Made by a program: the position numbers and the translations under genes. A DNA stretch of 64,000 nucleotides, from the NCBI GenBank assembly GCA_035380245.1, contig DAOSXA010000003.1:496001-560000 (forward strand). The letters run 5' to 3'. Each line of letters begins with the position of its first letter. Within the stretch, counting starts at the first letter, position 1. The notes under the pieces were generated by a model. It ran no database searches. It had not been told where the DNA came from and saw only the letters and a list, made by a program, of their open reading frames with translations. Shown one piece after another: positions 26,843 through 34,691 of the stretch. The stretch is from Candidatus Zixiibacteriota bacterium. GTDB taxonomy: Bacteria; Zixibacteria; MSB-5A5; GN15; FEB-12.

Positions 26843-28651
26843 TTAGGTCTGCTTGGAATGTTTGGGCTGGAAGCGGGGAAGAATGACCCGGAAGCATGTT
26901 CCCAGGCCGTGGGTCGATTCTGCCTCGATAGTACCGTGATGGTTCTCGATGATCTTGCGGCAATTGGCCAGACCGAGTCCATGCCCGCCCTTTTTGGTCG
27001 TGAAGTGCAGGGTGAAGATCCGGTCCAGGGTTTCTTTGGCCATACCGACGCCGTTGTCGGTTACTTCCACCACCACCTTCTCATCTTCAGCGCGATAAAA
27101 AGCTTTCAAGCCGATTTCGCGTTTGAATTCCATGCCGGACTCTTCCTCTTTAATCGCCCGCTCTTCAATGGCATCGGCGGCATTGTTAAGCAGGTTCAAA
27201 AGCACCTGCTGAACCTGTCCGACATCCATCTCGACATTGGGGAGATCGTGTCCGAGGTCAATGGTGAAATGAGACCGCTTGAAACGCGGCTGCACCCGGA
27301 GCGAGAACAGGAGGTCCTCGACCAGGTGTTTGATGTCATAACTTATGTATTCCGGCTCCGGTTTGGCAAAGTCCATCAGATTGTCGACGAAACGTTTGAT
27401 CTTGAAGATATTGTCGACGATCATCTTGGCGTTAAACTTGGCTTTGTCGTGGTTGTCCCGGTCGATATTCAGCGAAAGCAACTCAGCGTTGGTGGAAGCC
27501 AGGGCCAGATGGTTATTCAACTCATGGGCGATGGAGGCAGCCATTTCTCCCTTGGCGGCCAGCTTCTCGGAGAGGATGAGATATTTCTCCATGACCACTT
27601 TCTCAGTGATGTCTTCGAGAGCCAGAATGATGCCGTCGCGGCCGTTAGGCAGCGATGAAATCGGGTGCAGCTTGAGGGAGAGGACCTTCTCTACGTAATT
27701 GGTGTTGTAGAAAAAGCGCGAATCCGATAAATCCTGCTGAGTCTGGAGGACATTATCGATGATATTGCGCCAACGCAGACGCTCCTCGTCGGGGATAATA
27801 TCCAGAAACAGCGAGGCGGTTTCAGCGTCGGTCATGCTGCGGATGTCCTCGCGGTTGATATCGAAAATTTCCAGGGCCACCGGATTCATGGTAGCGATTC
27901 GGCCGTCGGAGTCGACAACCACGATTCCAACCGGTGATAATTTGATAACCGACTCATTGTACTGCTTCATGCTCAGGAGGGTATTATAGAGCTCGGCGTT
28001 GTACAGGGCATTGGCTACCAATTGGGCATACAATTCGAACTGATACAGGTCGGATTTCAGGAATACCTTGGTCTGGCTGGAATTGTCGACGTAAATCACG
28101 CCGATAATCTGTTGCTTGACCTTGATTGGAACGCACATGATCGAACGCAGATGAAGTTCCAGCACCGATGCCTGAGTGGAATAACGGTCATCGGCGAGGG
28201 CGTCCGAAGTGTACACTGATTTTCCGCTGGTGACAACCTGCGAGGCGATGGAACTGCTGATCCGGAATCCTTCGCTGGAGATATCTTCCTTGGCCAGATT
28301 ATGCCGCATGCGAACTTTCAGCTCACCTTCTTCGTCGAGCAGCATGATCAGTCCGCGTTCGGCCTGCATCAGTTCGATCGCCTTTTGCATGACGATACGA
28401 AGGACGTCATCGGCGACCAGTGAAGAGTTCACCGCCAGTGAGGCTTCCAGAAGTGCTCGTAAATCCTCGACCGCTTTCGAGGATTCACCGTCGCTCAATT
28501 CGATGCGTGGATTCGCCTCGGCGACTTCTTCCAGTGTTGCTTCCAGATCGGCGAAAATATCGGCGGCCTGGTTGGCATCAGGGTCCGGCGTCGCGCCTAA
28601 CTGTTCGGTCACGATTCGTCCGGTAGCATTGGAGTCTTTAGTCTTGCTCAT
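26843..28651 (-). CDS. cytoplasmic sensor histidine kinase (GAF-PAS-HisKA-HATPase)
   Basis: 602 residues. After a 60-residue leader come a GAF domain (about 70-220, LIMLLDEEGELKVRMRHNLA...), a PAS domain (about 235-345, SVIKLSPVGIVVVDSDGRIA) and a HisKA domain with H-box EMAASIAHELNNHLALAS. The ATPase domain has the N-box LLNLLNNAADAIEE, G1 VEVTDNGVGM, F-box LHFTTK and G2 GGHGLGLANCRKI. There are no membrane helices. A good Shine-Dalgarno (AGGAGG) lies 14 bases before the ATG, a long spacing, but no closer in-frame start exists. No response regulator is adjacent; the downstream Ser/Thr kinase is its likely partner. Confidence 0.92.
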   Translation of the reverse strand: MSKTKDSNATGRIVTEQLGATPDPDANQAADIFADLEATLEEVAEANPRIELSDGESSKAVEDLRALLEASLAVNSSLVADDVLRIVMQKAIELMQAERGLIMLLDEEGELKVRMRHNLAKEDISSEGFRISSSIASQVVTSGKSVYTSDALADDRYSTQASVLELHLRSIMCVPIKVKQQIIGVIYVDNSSQTKVFLKSDLYQFELYAQLVANALYNAELYNTLLSMKQYNESVIKLSPVGIVVVDSDGRIATMNPVALEIFDINREDIRSMTDAETASLFLDIIPDEERLRWRNIIDNVLQTQQDLSDSRFFYNTNYVEKVLSLKLHPISSLPNGRDGIILALEDITEKVVMEKYLILSEKLAAKGEMAASIAHELNNHLALASTNAELLSLNIDRDNHDKAKFNAKMIVDNIFKIKRFVDNLMDFAKPEPEYISYDIKHLVEDLLFSLRVQPRFKRSHFTIDLGHDLPNVEMDVGQVQQVLLNLLNNAADAIEERAIKEEESGMEFKREIGLKAFYRAEDEKVVVEVTDNGVGMAKETLDRIFTLHFTTKKGGHGLGLANCRKIIENHHGTIEAESTHGLGTCFRVILPRFQPKHSKQT

Positions 28652-28757
28652 TGAAGTCCGTACTTCCTCCTGAGTAATATCTTGTTTCTTTATCGGCCGA
28701 CAGGGAGAAACAGTTAACCGGAAATCGCTGAAGAATTGTCTTAAGACTTTGTCCGGC

Positions 28758-29408
28758 TTATTCTTTTGTTGGAAGATCGGAAATCTTGAAAGGTTCTGAG
28801 CGGGTTGAGAAGTCGCTACGACCGTAGCCGGTCAGCTCAAGGAATGATGCAAACAAGAAACGGAGCGGTGATGAGCCGCTTGAGGCGGGATCGCTTGATT
28901 CTGGTAAGTTAAAGGTAGTCATTGAAATACAAGCTGCGTTGAGAGTCAGGCAGTAGCGGTTGTGGTTGTTAATCCGATCGTTTAAGGCTATTGATATGAG
29001 GATTGAATCGGCCAGAAAACGGTGCAGTTTGGCTAGCGATGAAAACGAATGCAAGAGTGAATCAGCTGAATCCGAGGGATTCCACTCGAACCGGTCGGTG
29101 ATCAGGCGATAGTTTAGCTCGAACGAACCGGATTCCTCAACTACCGCTCGCTCCCCCCACAATCGGCGGGGTTGAACCAGCCGCACGTTGTAATCGACCT
29201 GTAAATCTACTCCTTCCCTGAGTCCTTCAACCCGGCGCGAAGTCAGCAAGCTGGAGAAATCAATCCAGATCACCAGATTCGAGTCGGTTCGGTACAGGTC
29301 AAAATCAAGACTACCGGATTCTTCGGCATCGGTCGAGGTTGCTATCAAGAACCAAAGCAACAGACCGGAAAGAACCCGGCTGAAAAATATGCCGGCACGG
29401 TGACCCAT
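28758..29408 (-). CDS. exported DUF4390-like protein
   Basis: 216 residues with a signal peptide (RVLSGLLLWFLIATSTDAEE). The body resembles DUF4390: LVIWIDFSSLLTSRRVEGLR followed by a leading strand DLQVDYNVRLVQPRRLWGER and a RLITDRFEWNP segment. In proteobacteria DUF4390 genes often lie beside ntrY/ntrX; here an NtrY/NtrX-like pair lies two genes upstream, with an outer-membrane protein gene between. The gene begins 14 bases after the outer-membrane protein gene and is probably in its transcript. The function of the family is unknown. The assignment is by pattern and moderately sure. Confidence 0.6.
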   Translation of the reverse strand: MGHRAGIFFSRVLSGLLLWFLIATSTDAEESGSLDFDLYRTDSNLVIWIDFSSLLTSRRVEGLREGVDLQVDYNVRLVQPRRLWGERAVVEESGSFELNYRLITDRFEWNPSDSADSLLHSFSSLAKLHRFLADSILISIALNDRINNHNRYCLTLNAACISMTTFNLPESSDPASSGSSPLRFLFASFLELTGYGRSDFSTRSEPFKISDLPTKE

Positions 29409-29422
29409 TGTGTATTAACAGC

Positions 29423-31210
29423 TTAGAATTTATGGCTAAAGCGTACGTATAACTCCGGGTCGTTGTCGGTGCTGCGATCGAGGCGTTTTGCCGCCGTTAC
29501 TCTGAGGTCGCTGCCAAGATAGACAGATACGCCAACCGATTGCTTGAGTTCCTCAAAATAAACTTGTTCATCCTCAGGCATTAAGGCTGGGTCGGTGTTG
29601 TCGACATCCACCACCCCGGCATCGTAGTGAAGCGATACAGCCAGATCGGTTCGCGGGAAGCTCTGACGTAATTCGGCATTTGCCATCATGAACATATCGC
29701 CGACAAATTCCTTCTGATCGTATCCCCGAAGAGTTCCGAGACCACCCAGATAGTAAAGCTTGTGCATCGGTACTTCACCATCGCTGTCGCCGGTTACTCC
29801 CCTTAAAAGGAGCATCTTGTGGCGGTCCAGGCGCTGGTAGCGGGCTACCGACAGCCAATAACGCTTATAGTCGAAGTCGGAATCCAGATCGGGATGGGAG
29901 TATTCCATACGAGCCTGGATATTCCAGCCGGAGCGTTCGAACATGTGTCGCTCATTGCGTGTGTCCAGTTGCAGGTTGACGGCCACGAAACCGTCAATAG
30001 AGCCATCCAGGGTTTCAATCCCCGCCGCTCGGGTGGCCGAGTCGACCATGGCGAAATTCTCCTGGAACGGATCCCCGCCGAACAACGCCCAGAGGTTGTG
30101 GTGGGCATCCAGCCAGCGCGATTTTACATTATTGTAACTGGCGGTGATCGTCAGTGCCTTAAATGGAGCAAAGCCCAGGGATACTTGAGAGCCTTCGGCC
30201 TCCCACCAGTCCTTGTAGTCCTTGCGAGCCAGGATTGAGGTTATCGAGTTCTCATCCGGTCCGATCACCCAGTCATCATCTGCTGCCAGATCGCGATAAT
30301 ACCGAGCCCCGATTTTGAGGTCGATTTTACGCCACAGGTCCTGTTCGATACCCAGATCGAAACGCCAGCGTTCGGAGGCGAAAGCGTAGCCGACTTTACC
30401 CCAGAAGGTCGGAATGGAGATATCATCATCATGGTATTTCTGACCCCACCAGGCGGAGAAGCCGTCGACCCGGTTATATCCCATATTAACCTGTGTTGAG
30501 AACCGGTCGTAATGAGTGGCCAAATGGCTTCGATAAGAACGCCGCCGCTTGTGAGCGGTATAAGACTCTCCATATACGGTGGCATCGGGCGCGACATCGA
30601 TCTGCCCCGTTACCGCAACCATATCGCCGCGGACCACGGCCTCGGGACCGACATAGATATCGCCGAACAAGGATACGACATCCTTGTTTACTTCACCGTA
30701 AACCTCGACATCGCCAATTATGCTGAATACGGCACCCCGGACGAATTCCTCTTCGTCAATAATTACTGCCCGCTCGAATTCGATTCTGTTTCCACGTCGC
30801 AATTGGGACAATCGAGTCGATGATGCCGAGCGTGAAAGAGCGGTAATGTAGCAGGTATCGTTTTCATATCGTATATGAATATCATGAATATCATCCAGTG
30901 ATCGGGTAACGCCGTCGATAGTCAGTCCGGCGTCACTGAACAACACCTGGTCCTTTATTGAAACCCGGTTTGTTTCGATATTAAGATCGTTGCGTTCGAA
31001 GTTGACCCGATGGCCGGTTCCCTGATCGTCGGAAAAAGCGATCGTTACATCGTTTTTGAGAAACGAAATCGTGAATAAGGTGTCAAAGGTGGTTCGCGGT
31101 TCGTAGGTTTTATAATCTCCGTCGTCAGCTCCTGAAGAAGAACCGACCGTCAGAACCGTAACCATGAGAATTGTTGTCAGCAGATATTTCATATCGAATC
31201 TATTTAGCAT
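29423..31210 (-). CDS. outer-membrane beta-barrel protein (Omp85/surface-antigen type) with bactofilin-like N-terminal repeats
   Basis: 595 residues from ATG 31210, which has GGAGG five bases upstream. A signal peptide (MKYLLTTILMVTVLTVGSSS) is followed by an N-terminal domain of about 130 residues. Then come short hydrophobic repeats of the polymer-forming type (FSIIGDVEVYGEVNKDVVSL, GDIYVGPEAVVRGDMVAVTG). The C-terminal roughly 350 residues are barrel strands with the Omp85 signature LYYLGGLGTLRGYDQKEF and end in a terminal Phe (YVRFSHKF), a typical outer-membrane insertion signal. No POTRA repeats are evident. A sigma-54-like promoter is at 31239-31255, next to the NtrC-type regulator gene. 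Confidence 0.8.
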   Translation of the reverse strand: MLNRFDMKYLLTTILMVTVLTVGSSSGADDGDYKTYEPRTTFDTLFTISFLKNDVTIAFSDDQGTGHRVNFERNDLNIETNRVSIKDQVLFSDAGLTIDGVTRSLDDIHDIHIRYENDTCYITALSRSASSTRLSQLRRGNRIEFERAVIIDEEEFVRGAVFSIIGDVEVYGEVNKDVVSLFGDIYVGPEAVVRGDMVAVTGQIDVAPDATVYGESYTAHKRRRSYRSHLATHYDRFSTQVNMGYNRVDGFSAWWGQKYHDDDISIPTFWGKVGYAFASERWRFDLGIEQDLWRKIDLKIGARYYRDLAADDDWVIGPDENSITSILARKDYKDWWEAEGSQVSLGFAPFKALTITASYNNVKSRWLDAHHNLWALFGGDPFQENFAMVDSATRAAGIETLDGSIDGFVAVNLQLDTRNERHMFERSGWNIQARMEYSHPDLDSDFDYKRYWLSVARYQRLDRHKMLLLRGVTGDSDGEVPMHKLYYLGGLGTLRGYDQKEFVGDMFMMANAELRQSFPRTDLAVSLHYDAGVVDVDNTDPALMPEDEQVYFEELKQSVGVSVYLGSDLRVTAAKRLDRSTDNDPELYVRFSHKF

Positions 31211-31238
31211 TGCTGCCTCCGTTTTTCTATAGCTATAC

Positions 31239-31255
31239 AACAAATCGCATGCCAA
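31239..31255 (-). promoter_or_regulatory. sigma-54-like promoter upstream of the outer-membrane protein gene
   Basis: Minus strand TTGGCATG-CGAT-TTGTT. The -24 part matches 7 of 8 and the spacing to the -12 TTG is exact, but the -12 C is T. A sigma-70-like -35 (TTGACT, 31258-31263) overlaps upstream without a good -10. The gene for an NtrC-type sigma-54 activator ends 86 bases away. Confidence 0.45.
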
Positions 31256-31340
31256 CAAGTCAACGTTGGAAATACGTTGAATTTACCGATGCGAACAAGC
31301 CCGACCGTGGCAATTTAACATGGTTGGTAACAAAATCTGT

Positions 31341-32684
31341 TCACTGTTCCGCCTTTATGGCATAGTCACGAATTTTACGCGAAAGGTTAGCCCGGTCGAT
31401 TTTAAGGCGGCGAGCAGCTTCAGCGATGTTGCCGTCGCATTTCGCAAGCGTTTCGGCGATAAGACTGCGTTCGAACCGAGCCATACTCGCATTTAAACCG
31501 ATTTCATCGGAGTCGGCATTTCGGCTGCTTCCTGCGCCTAGTTGTTCACGAAGCTCGTTCAATCCGATCGCTCGTCCCGGATAAACAATCGCAAGGCGTT
31601 CGATCAGGTTCCGTAACTGGCGTACGTTGCCCGGCCAGTCGAGAGTGGTCAGGAAGGAAATAGCCTCGGCGCTCAGGGCGGTCTGACCGTCAGGTGCCAG
31701 TTTTCGCAAAAATTCTCCGACCAGAAGAGGGATATCATCGGGTCGATCTCGAAGCAACGGGACTTCGACCGAAAGGACGCTTATACGATAAAACAGGTCC
31801 TCGCGAAACAATCGCTCTTGAACGAGTTCGGGAAGGTTGCGATTAGTAGCGCAAAGCACGCGAATATCGACCACCCGTTTTTCGACCGCGCCGATAGTCT
31901 CGATCTCACCGGTTTCTAAAACCCGCAGAAGTTTGGCCTGACAGGGAAGAGGCAGATCGCCAATCTCGTCGAGAAAAATCGTTCCTTCATCCGCCAGGGC
32001 GAACTTGCCGGGATAGTCTTTGACCGCTCCTGTGAATGATCCCTTGATATGGCCGAACAACTCCGATTCGAACAGTGTTTCCGGGATGCCCGGACAGTTG
32101 ACCTTGATCAACGGTTTATTGCGTCGAGGCGAAGCCAAATGAAGGCGTGTCGCCACCAGTTCCTTGCCGGTGCCGTTGGCCCCGGTGATCAGGACGGTGG
32201 CATCGCTCGGAGCCGCCTGTGCAATCTGTCGGTTGAGGCGCTCCATCAGGCGCGACCGGCCGATCATCGGCGACTCCCGGTCCACCTCGTCCGCCATCAC
32301 CGATCGCTGGCGGTCGACTCGCACCAGCATCATCGCCGCCCGAACCGAAGCAACCAGTCGATCCGGTGCGACCGGCTTTTCGAGATAATCCACCGCTCCG
32401 AGTCGGACCGCTTCAAGCGCCACCGATATCTCCGATTGTCCCGAAACCACCAGTACGCGGGGGGAGTGTTGTTTCTTTTGTAATTCTTCGAGCAGGGCTA
32501 TGCCGGAGCGACCGGGAAGATTCAAATCGAGCAGGATCAGATCGATTGCGGATCGTTCCATAGCTCGCAGGGCTTCTTCGGAGTCGTTCGCAGGAATGCA
32601 GACATAACCTTCATCCTGGAGCAGGGAAGCGAACGATGAGACAATGTTGGGTTCGTCGTCGACGATGAGAATTTTCTCAGTCAT
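31341..32684 (-). CDS. NtrC-family sigma-54-dependent response regulator
   Basis: 447 residues. The receiver domain (1-120) has its phospho-acceptor Asp in LILLDLNLPG. The AAA+ domain has Walker A GANGTGKE, the sigma-54 contact loop GSFTGA (usually GAFTGA) and Walker B TIFLDEIGDLP. The C-terminus is a Fis-type helix-turn-helix (GNIAEAARRLKIDRANLSRK). It overlaps the histidine kinase gene by eight bases and forms an NtrY/NtrX-like pair with it. Its targets likely include sigma-54 promoters such as the match just downstream at 31239-31255. Confidence 0.95.
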   Translation of the reverse strand: MTEKILIVDDEPNIVSSFASLLQDEGYVCIPANDSEEALRAMERSAIDLILLDLNLPGRSGIALLEELQKKQHSPRVLVVSGQSEISVALEAVRLGAVDYLEKPVAPDRLVASVRAAMMLVRVDRQRSVMADEVDRESPMIGRSRLMERLNRQIAQAAPSDATVLITGANGTGKELVATRLHLASPRRNKPLIKVNCPGIPETLFESELFGHIKGSFTGAVKDYPGKFALADEGTIFLDEIGDLPLPCQAKLLRVLETGEIETIGAVEKRVVDIRVLCATNRNLPELVQERLFREDLFYRISVLSVEVPLLRDRPDDIPLLVGEFLRKLAPDGQTALSAEAISFLTTLDWPGNVRQLRNLIERLAIVYPGRAIGLNELREQLGAGSSRNADSDEIGLNASMARFERSLIAETLAKCDGNIAEAARRLKIDRANLSRKIRDYAIKAEQ

Positions 32685-34119
32685 TTTCTACTCCTGCCCG
32701 AGGAAGGCTGATCGTGATTTGTGTGCCGAGGTCAGGCTCTGATTGGATTGTCAAAGTTCCGCCCGCATCGGTCACGATCTTTTCAACGATGGCCAGTCCC
32801 AGACCGTGGCCTTGTTGTTTGGTGCTGAAATACGGCAATCGCGCCGATTCGACGGTTTCCGGGTTCATTCCCCGACCGCTGTCACGGACGCACAAATGGA
32901 TGGTGTCACCCTTGTCTGCGGCAGATATCTCGATAAGGTCGCTTATACCGGTGGCATCAAGCGCATTTCTCAGCAGATTGTGAATGACCTCGCGAAAATA
33001 GGTTTCATCCAGATTCACCGGCAAAGAAGACGCGGTACAGGTGACACGAAAATCACGATCGGTCATCTGGTCGCGATACAACTCCGCCATCGAGGTAACC
33101 AGTTGGTTCAAGTTGCAAGCGGTCGGTTTGGGATCGGGCATTTTGGCCAACTGACTGAACCGGTCCGCCAGTTGTTGCAAATGACTCACTTCTTCCGATG
33201 CCGCTCTTAACGGTTCGCTGAGTTGAGCGTTCAAATCCGATTCCGCACTGAGTTTCTGGATCCGATGGAGCGAAATCAGGATCGGTTGTAACGGATTTTT
33301 CAACTCATGTGCGAAACGTCGAGCTACGGTGCGCCAGGCGGCGACGCGTTCTGTCTGAGCCAGTCTCTGTGTGGTCTCCTGCAGGCGGGCTGACATTCGA
33401 TTGAAACTCTCTACTAAAGTAGCCAGTTCGCCTTCGGCGTCGACGGATAACTGTTCTCCAAACTGCCCGTTGGTGATTCGTCCTGCTGCGATGTCCAGTT
33501 CGGCGATGGGACGAGCAAGACCGCCCGCCATGCGTCGCGAGAAAAACCAGGCCAGCAGGCTGGTGATCGCCAGCACGGCAAGAAGCAGAAGTCCGATGAA
33601 CAGCGTGTAATACGATTTGATTTCTCCGGACTGGTTTACCGATCCATGCTCTGACTCCTGCAATTTTTGCATGTAATCAGCCGAATGTAAGAAACCGGCT
33701 AAATAACGCTTCTCTCCCAAGGTGCGTGCTACATATTGGATCGTCAGCGTATCCAGTCGCAACAAGCCGACCTCATTGTCTCGGGCATGACCCTTGCAGA
33801 ATGAACTCAGATCATCATTGGCAACGAGACTGTACAGCGTTCCCGGTTGTGTGGTGGTCGTACTCTCAATGTACAAGAAGTCAGCGGCCAAGGGTAAATT
33901 CACAGCATGGTCGCCGGCTTCCAGAATAACGTTTTCAAGCACCATGTTAAGTCGCTGATGCAGCAAGCGTACCTGCCGATGTTCACCGGATTTATCGCTG
34001 CTGAGGAGATCGGTGGTTTCGGAGGCGATATAATAGCCCAACAACGCTATCAGAACGGAGGGAATTATCGAGAAGAGCAGAAAGAGCCGAAACAGTCTTG
34101 AGCCGAATGCCGATTTCAT
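32677..34119 (-). CDS. membrane sensor histidine kinase (NtrY-like)
   Basis: 480 residues. Two transmembrane helices (about 10-30 and 175-200) flank a periplasmic sensor region. A HAMP domain follows (RPIAELDIAAGRITNGQFGE). The H-box is TVARRFAHELKNPLQPILIS, with the AHELKNPLxPI sequence typical of NtrY. The ATPase domain has VIHNLLRNALDAT, VRDSGRGMNPETV, and KQQGHGLGLAIVEKI. It overlaps the response regulator gene (ATGA type region at 32677-32684) and the Nudix gene start region (34116-34119), so it is part of a tight operon. Confidence 0.94.
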   Translation of the reverse strand: MKSAFGSRLFRLFLLFSIIPSVLIALLGYYIASETTDLLSSDKSGEHRQVRLLHQRLNMVLENVILEAGDHAVNLPLAADFLYIESTTTTQPGTLYSLVANDDLSSFCKGHARDNEVGLLRLDTLTIQYVARTLGEKRYLAGFLHSADYMQKLQESEHGSVNQSGEIKSYYTLFIGLLLLAVLAITSLLAWFFSRRMAGGLARPIAELDIAAGRITNGQFGEQLSVDAEGELATLVESFNRMSARLQETTQRLAQTERVAAWRTVARRFAHELKNPLQPILISLHRIQKLSAESDLNAQLSEPLRAASEEVSHLQQLADRFSQLAKMPDPKPTACNLNQLVTSMAELYRDQMTDRDFRVTCTASSLPVNLDETYFREVIHNLLRNALDATGISDLIEISAADKGDTIHLCVRDSGRGMNPETVESARLPYFSTKQQGHGLGLAIVEKIVTDAGGTLTIQSEPDLGTQITISLPRAGVEND

Positions 34120-34691
34120 TGCGATTCGTTTAGATACCTGGTCCGATAATCGGCCAGGGCCTGAATGTGAGCCTCAAAGGCGATTTTATCCGGCAGGGCA
34201 TCGAACGGGAAGAATCGCACCTCCATCGCATCGTCGCCCGCCTTGGCGGTGCCGCCGGCAATGTCGGCCAGAAACAGGATCAAGACGGCATTGGTACGGG
34301 GGTCGTCATCGCCGGAGTATACATCGAATAACTCCGTCAGTTTCACGTCCAGCGAGGTTTCTTCCTTCAATTCCCGGACGGTGCACTCACGCGGCGATTC
34401 GGACCATTCCATATAACCGGCGGGCAGACACCACCAGCCGATGTGCGGGGGATGGGCTCGTTTTACCAGCAGGACACGGTTGTTTTCGACGATAATCGCG
34501 CCCGCTGCCGGGATCGGATTCTGATAATAAACGAATCCACAGTCTTTATTCGGGCAGGCCATGCGACGGTTGCCGTCCAACTCGCGCTCCACCATCTCGG
34601 TACGACAGCGTGGGCACCAGCGATAACCCATGTGATTGTCTTTCAGGTCGTTTAGTCGTTCGGGATCGAAATCAGAATGTTGCTCACTCAT
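34116..34691 (-). CDS. Nudix hydrolase with N-terminal zinc ribbon
   Basis: 191 residues. A zinc ribbon (CPRC about residue 26, CPNKDC about 46) precedes the Nudix fold. The Nudix box reads GYMEWSESPRECTVRELKEE, matching Gx5Ex7REUxEE, with Ser in place of the final Gly (EETSL). The arrangement resembles NudC-type NADH pyrophosphatases or related ADP-sugar hydrolases; the exact substrate cannot be told. It overlaps the neighbours on both sides (four and eight bases), so it is co-translated with a SpoIIE phosphatase and a histidine kinase, an unusual position suggesting a nucleotide link to signalling. Confidence 0.9.
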   Translation of the reverse strand: MSEQHSDFDPERLNDLKDNHMGYRWCPRCRTEMVERELDGNRRMACPNKDCGFVYYQNPIPAAGAIIVENNRVLLVKRAHPPHIGWWCLPAGYMEWSESPRECTVRELKEETSLDVKLTELFDVYSGDDDPRTNAVLILFLADIAGGTAKAGDDAMEVRFFPFDALPDKIAFEAHIQALADYRTRYLNESQ

